Shown in pieces: positions 60,878 to 64,000 of a stretch of 64,000 bases of DNA; within the stretch, counting starts at the first letter, position 1; each line of letters starts with the position of its first letter. Under the pieces are notes generated by a model that was given only the letters and a program-made list of their open reading frames with translations, did not search any database and was not told the origin of the DNA. A program made the translations under genes and the position numbers. Source of the DNA: G965267605 sp965267605 (GTDB lineage: Bacteria > Bacteroidota > Bacteroidia > Flavobacteriales_E > Vicingaceae). The stretch covers positions 1,550,001 to 1,614,000 of the forward strand of contig OZ254088.1 of NCBI GenBank assembly GCA_965267605.1. Direction: 5' to 3'.

Positions 60878-61786
60878 ATGACCAATCGATTTAAACAGCT
60901 CATTTCCAAGACGTTCGTGTTAGGAATGACAATGGCGCTAGCGGTAGGTTGTGGTCCAGATGAAGATCCGAATAACGATCCTCTGAACGATCCAACCAAT
61001 GACCCTGATGGCGACAATGGCACTATCATCAAAATTGATGGTAAAGTATTCAGCGTGCCATCCCCTGTTCAAACTGCCCTTTTGATCAAGGAAGTTGGAG
61101 CTACATTCAATGGAGAGTTAATGAATGATCCAAAGACGGCTACCAACTATTCTACCAACTTCAAGAAGGCTATGAATGTTGGAGTTTACGGAACGGACCT
61201 TGGATATGTAACCATCTATGAGCAGACACAGGAAGCTATTTCCTACCTGACTGCGGTAAAGTCATTGGCTGATGAGCTTGGTGTTACAAGCGCGTTTGAC
61301 ATGGCGCTCATGGAGCGTTTCCAAAAGAACATTGGCAACAAGGATTCACTTCTTAGACTTACCACTGACGCATACAGATCAGCGGATGCTTACCTGCGTA
61401 ACAATGAGCAGAATGAAGTAGGTAGCCTGATCCTTGCTGGTGGATGGGTTGAGGGACTTTACCTTGCTGTGAATGTAGCAAACGAGACCAATGATGCAGC
61501 GGTTATCAGAAGGGTTGGCGAGCAGAAGTCAACTATAGATAACCTGATCCAACTGCTTACACCATACTACGACAAGCCAGGATACACCGAGTTTATTGAC
61601 AAGCTTAATGACCTAAGCAACGTATACAACGGCATTGAAACGTCTTATTCGTTTGTACAACCAACACACGATGCTGAAAACAAGATCACCACGATCAACA
61701 GCACATCAGAAGTAAAAGTATCACCAGAACAACTTAAAGAGATCACCGAAAAGATCACTGCGATCAGAAATGACGTGGTAGGATAA
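60878..61786 (+). CDS. lipoprotein, unknown function
   Basis: About 302 residues from the ATG at 60878; the longer frame upstream overlaps the symporter and has no signal. Lipobox LAVGCGP (Cys about residue 24) followed by an acidic Asp/Asn/Pro repeat (PNNDPLNDPTNDPDGDNG) and a fully helical body (GTDLGYVTIYEQTQEAISYL, ALMERFQKNIGNKDSLLRLT). No family recognised. The next gene starts 11 bp downstream, and an ABC transporter follows, so the three may act together. Confidence 0.75.
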   Translation: MTNRFKQLISKTFVLGMTMALAVGCGPDEDPNNDPLNDPTNDPDGDNGTIIKIDGKVFSVPSPVQTALLIKEVGATFNGELMNDPKTATNYSTNFKKAMNVGVYGTDLGYVTIYEQTQEAISYLTAVKSLADELGVTSAFDMALMERFQKNIGNKDSLLRLTTDAYRSADAYLRNNEQNEVGSLILAGGWVEGLYLAVNVANETNDAAVIRRVGEQKSTIDNLIQLLTPYYDKPGYTEFIDKLNDLSNVYNGIETSYSFVQPTHDAENKITTINSTSEVKVSPEQLKEITEKITAIRNDVVG

Positions 61787-61797
61787 CACAGGAACTT

Positions 61798-62223
61798 ATG
61801 AAAATGAAGACTTTTCTTAGAATCATCGTGTTGGTATGTGGCTTGGGCTTGTTCCAGGTGAGCAATGCACAATGTGACACGATTGCCTCCATATGTAATA
61901 AGCATATCGGTGATGGCTTTATCTCAGACGGACAGGCATACAGAGCACTTCTGTTAAATGAAGAGGTTGCTGAGTTCCATGTTACGTTCTACGGAGGAAG
62001 TACTTACAGAATTGCAGCTTGTAGTGGATTGTCAGATGGCAATCTGATCTTCTCTGTTTACGACAAAGACCGTAACCTACTTTTCTCAAACGCTGAGTTC
62101 CAGAACTCTTCACATTGGGATTTCAAGATCACATCAACTGTTGATTGTATTATAGAAGCACACCTGAATCCAGACCAACTGGCCTCGGGCTGTGCCGTAC
62201 TGTTAATCGCATTTAAGCAATAA
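61798..62223 (+). CDS. small secreted beta-sandwich-like protein
   Basis: Protein of 141 residues (a second ATG at 61804 is equally possible). Signal peptide to about residue 25 (VSNAQ). The mature part is beta-rich with cysteines (AQCDTIASICNKHIGDGFIS, YRIAACSGLSDGNLIFSVYD, VDCIIEAHLN, SGCAVLLIAF), like a small C2/galactose-binding-like or pre-peptidase C-terminal type domain. No family named with confidence. It lies 11 bp after the lipoprotein gene and ends 25 nt before a strong hairpin. Confidence 0.7.
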   Translation: MKMKTFLRIIVLVCGLGLFQVSNAQCDTIASICNKHIGDGFISDGQAYRALLLNEEVAEFHVTFYGGSTYRIAACSGLSDGNLIFSVYDKDRNLLFSNAEFQNSSHWDFKITSTVDCIIEAHLNPDQLASGCAVLLIAFKQ

Positions 62224-62224
62224 A

Positions 62225-62286
62225 TACACGTGGTAAGTGTATGCGAATAGACATTATGTGATACCACGTAATGTCTTTTTGTTTTT
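62225..62286 (+). terminator. intrinsic terminator with a possible antiterminator (attenuator-like)
   Basis: The terminator stem AGACATTATGTG (62249-62260) / CACGTAATGTCT (62265-62276), 12 bp with one wobble pair, is followed by a T-rich tail. ACGTGGTA (62228-62235) can instead pair perfectly with TACCACGT (62262-62269), which would break the terminator. A small hairpin TACAC/GTGTA (62225-62241) would in turn hide the antiterminator strand. The ABC transporter ATG is at 62300. Confidence 0.7.
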
Positions 62287-62299
62287 GAACCTCAGGTAA

Positions 62300-64000
62300 A
62301 TGAGTGAACGGATACTCAAAGCGTTAATGCAGCTTTTCTCGATCGTATCGGATGAAGACTCCGATCGTTCGCGGAATGTTGTAATCTCGTTCCTGAAGTC
62401 TCAACTTAACCAGGAATTGGTTGATGAGTACCTGAAATTGTACGACCAGTTCATTGAAGAGAAGACCCGATCCAAAGACGGTAAAAAGAAGCGTAAGCGA
62501 ACCTCTGTAAACTCAGTGAAGGTTCTTAAGATCTGTACGCAGATCAATGAAGAGCTGGCACAGAAACAGAAGATCGTTGTACTGATCCGTCTACTTGAGT
62601 TCATCTACATTGGAGAAGTAACCGAGCAGGAAGAGGAATTCATCTCTACTGTGGCCGATACCTTTAACATCAGTCCGGAGGAATACAAAGACTGCAGCAA
62701 CTTTGTAAGCAAGGCAGCCGAAGATGTTGAGGACAACCCTAACCTTCTTGTGGTTACGCACAACGAGGGTGCTTACGAATCGCTGCAAACAAGACATATC
62801 TACTCCCAAGATCTGAAGGGAGTAATTAAAGTATTGCGCATTACCAGTGTAAACATGGTGGTATTGCGCTACTACGGCCAGGAAGAAATATTCCTGAACG
62901 GTCAGATCATTAACCAGGGCAGAACTTACCTACTTACCCCTGGATCTTCTATCAGAAGTAGTAAGGTTAAACCGATCTACTATTCAGACATCATTGCCAC
63001 GTTCCTGAGTGACAGTGATGCTGAGAAGATCACATTTACGTGTGAGAAGATCACTTACCGATTCAAGGGTGGCAACATTGGTATGCATGATTTCAGCTTC
63101 AGTGAGGAATCAGGAAGCTTGATTGGAATCATGGGTGCATCAGGTGCTGGTAAGTCTACCTTACTGAACATCCTGAATGGTACTTATAAGCCCACAGAAG
63201 GGCGCGTACTGATCAACAATGTTGACATCTACGAGGACAAAGATGCTATAGAGGGTGTGATCGGATATGTTTCCCAGGACGACCTTTTGATTGAAGAACT
63301 TACGGTATTCCAGAACCTTTACTACAATGCGAAGTTGTGTTTCTCCAAAAAGAGCGACAACGAACTCAAGAAACTAGTTCTGGATGTACTGATCAGTATT
63401 GGCCTTCAGGAAGCCAAGGATCTTAAGGTTGGTAGTCCTCTTGAAAAAACAATCTCGGGTGGACAGCGTAAGCGATTGAATATTGCACTTGAGCTTATTC
63501 GTGAGCCATCAGTGCTGTTTGTTGATGAGCCAACTTCTGGACTTTCTTCAAGGGATTCTGAGAACATCATGGACCTTTTGAAAGAGCTGGCACTGAAGGG
63601 TAAGTTGATCTTCGTTGTAATTCACCAGCCTTCTTCAGACATCTTTAAGATGTTTGACACCCTATTGATCCTTGATACCGGTGGTTATCCGATCTACAAC
63701 GGCAACCCTGTAGATGCTGTAATCTATTTCAAGGAAATGGTGAATCACGTAAATGCACAGGAAAGTGAGTGTCCGACCTGTGGTAACGTGAATCCCGAAC
63801 AGATATTCAACATCATTGAATCCAAGGTAGTTGATGAATACGGTAACACTACGCTGAACCGTAAGATCACTCCAAAGGAATGGTACAAGTTCTATAAGGA
63901 GCGTATTGAGAAGGACAAGATTGAAGCAGATCAGGATGCGGCTCCTACTTCTACGTTTACGGTACCCAATGTGTTCAAGCAGTTCAAAGTATTCATCACC
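62300..64000 (+). CDS. ABC-2 type transporter, ABCG-like, with TerB-like N-terminal region (partial)
   Basis: The first 567 codons of a gene that runs off the right edge. Residues ~1-160 are helical and resemble TerB (VVLIRLLEFIYIGEVTEQEE, then FISTVADTFNISPEEYKD). Residues ~160-250 hold a short beta region, possibly FHA-like. The ATPase has Walker A GASGAGKST (279-287), signature SGGQ (386-389), Walker B LFVDEP (Asp409/Glu410) and His442 in IHQPSS. A CPTC pair follows near residue 493. The ABCG-type order ATPase-then-permease is expected, with the membrane part beyond the window. The substrate is unknown; a lipid or polymer is a guess. Confidence 0.85.
   Translation, partial: MSERILKALMQLFSIVSDEDSDRSRNVVISFLKSQLNQELVDEYLKLYDQFIEEKTRSKDGKKKRKRTSVNSVKVLKICTQINEELAQKQKIVVLIRLLEFIYIGEVTEQEEEFISTVADTFNISPEEYKDCSNFVSKAAEDVEDNPNLLVVTHNEGAYESLQTRHIYSQDLKGVIKVLRITSVNMVVLRYYGQEEIFLNGQIINQGRTYLLTPGSSIRSSKVKPIYYSDIIATFLSDSDAEKITFTCEKITYRFKGGNIGMHDFSFSEESGSLIGIMGASGAGKSTLLNILNGTYKPTEGRVLINNVDIYEDKDAIEGVIGYVSQDDLLIEELTVFQNLYYNAKLCFSKKSDNELKKLVLDVLISIGLQEAKDLKVGSPLEKTISGGQRKRLNIALELIREPSVLFVDEPTSGLSSRDSENIMDLLKELALKGKLIFVVIHQPSSDIFKMFDTLLILDTGGYPIYNGNPVDAVIYFKEMVNHVNAQESECPTCGNVNPEQIFNIIESKVVDEYGNTTLNRKITPKEWYKFYKERIEKDKIEADQDAAPTSTFTVPNVFKQFKVFIT

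Overview
The window looks like a chromosome segment of a marine-type Bacteroidota in the broad Flavobacteriales/Cryomorphaceae area. Three proteins end in T9SS type A sorting domains (YPNP/FPNP start, ending GxYxxxI..). Family-restricted genes such as BT_3928, DUF1599, DUF4199, DUF4159 and DUF4919 are present. Several promoters fit the Bacteroidetes TTG-N17..23-TAnnTTTG pattern, and classical Shine-Dalgarno sequences are scarce. The genus cannot be fixed from the sequence alone. I saw no tRNA, rRNA, CRISPR array, insertion sequence, prophage or origin. No gene-free stretch exceeds 300 bases; the longest is 277 bases between rho and pckA.

Layout. 1-5.4 kb: end of a TPR protein, a DAPG-hydrolase-like/SRPBCC gene pair, a T9SS cargo protein, a small membrane protein, and a TetR regulator with an SRPBCC gene that share an operator sequence. 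5.4-20 kb is accessory and rich in surface proteins: a collagen-like protein, a large AsmA-like protein, a LytTR regulator, tandem paralogues of a lyase/lectin-like fold (one T9SS-secreted, one a lipoprotein), tandem small lipoproteins, a glycine-rich T9SS protein, and a membrane-tethered LuxR-type regulator facing a DUF4199 gene.

20-38.9 kb is one almost gapless minus-strand run of twelve genes: DUF1599, BT_3928, an OppB-like permease, tpiA, prmA, a 1484-residue unknown, plsY, a 2439-residue TPR/PD40/coiled-coil/SPOR protein, clpS, an M48 protease and an alpha/beta hydrolase, listed in transcription order. Many neighbours overlap or touch. It mixes metabolism, translation, lipid synthesis and envelope architecture.

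38.9-49.2 kb is housekeeping: folP-cdaA, ruvX-def-lipoprotein, ribBA with a nuclease and a lipoprotein, an MBL hydrolase, mpl, and rho with a DUF4199 gene. 49.5-60.8 kb continues with pckA, a Cys/Lys-rich secreted protein, rsmE-DUF4159-methyltransferase, priA-pfkA-RlmL-like, and a sodium:solute symporter. The right end holds a lipoprotein, a small secreted protein and the first 567 codons of an ABC transporter with a TerB-like N-terminal region, preceded by a possible attenuator.

The most interesting items are: the giant protein combining PorE-like N-terminal modules with three SPOR-like domains and GGNE-repeat linkers; several operator-like dyads that can be tied to neighbouring regulators; the 19-bp tandem duplication over a start codon; and the head-to-head folP/DUF1599 start codons 4 nt apart. 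All functional calls rest on motif recognition by eye; no database search was possible.
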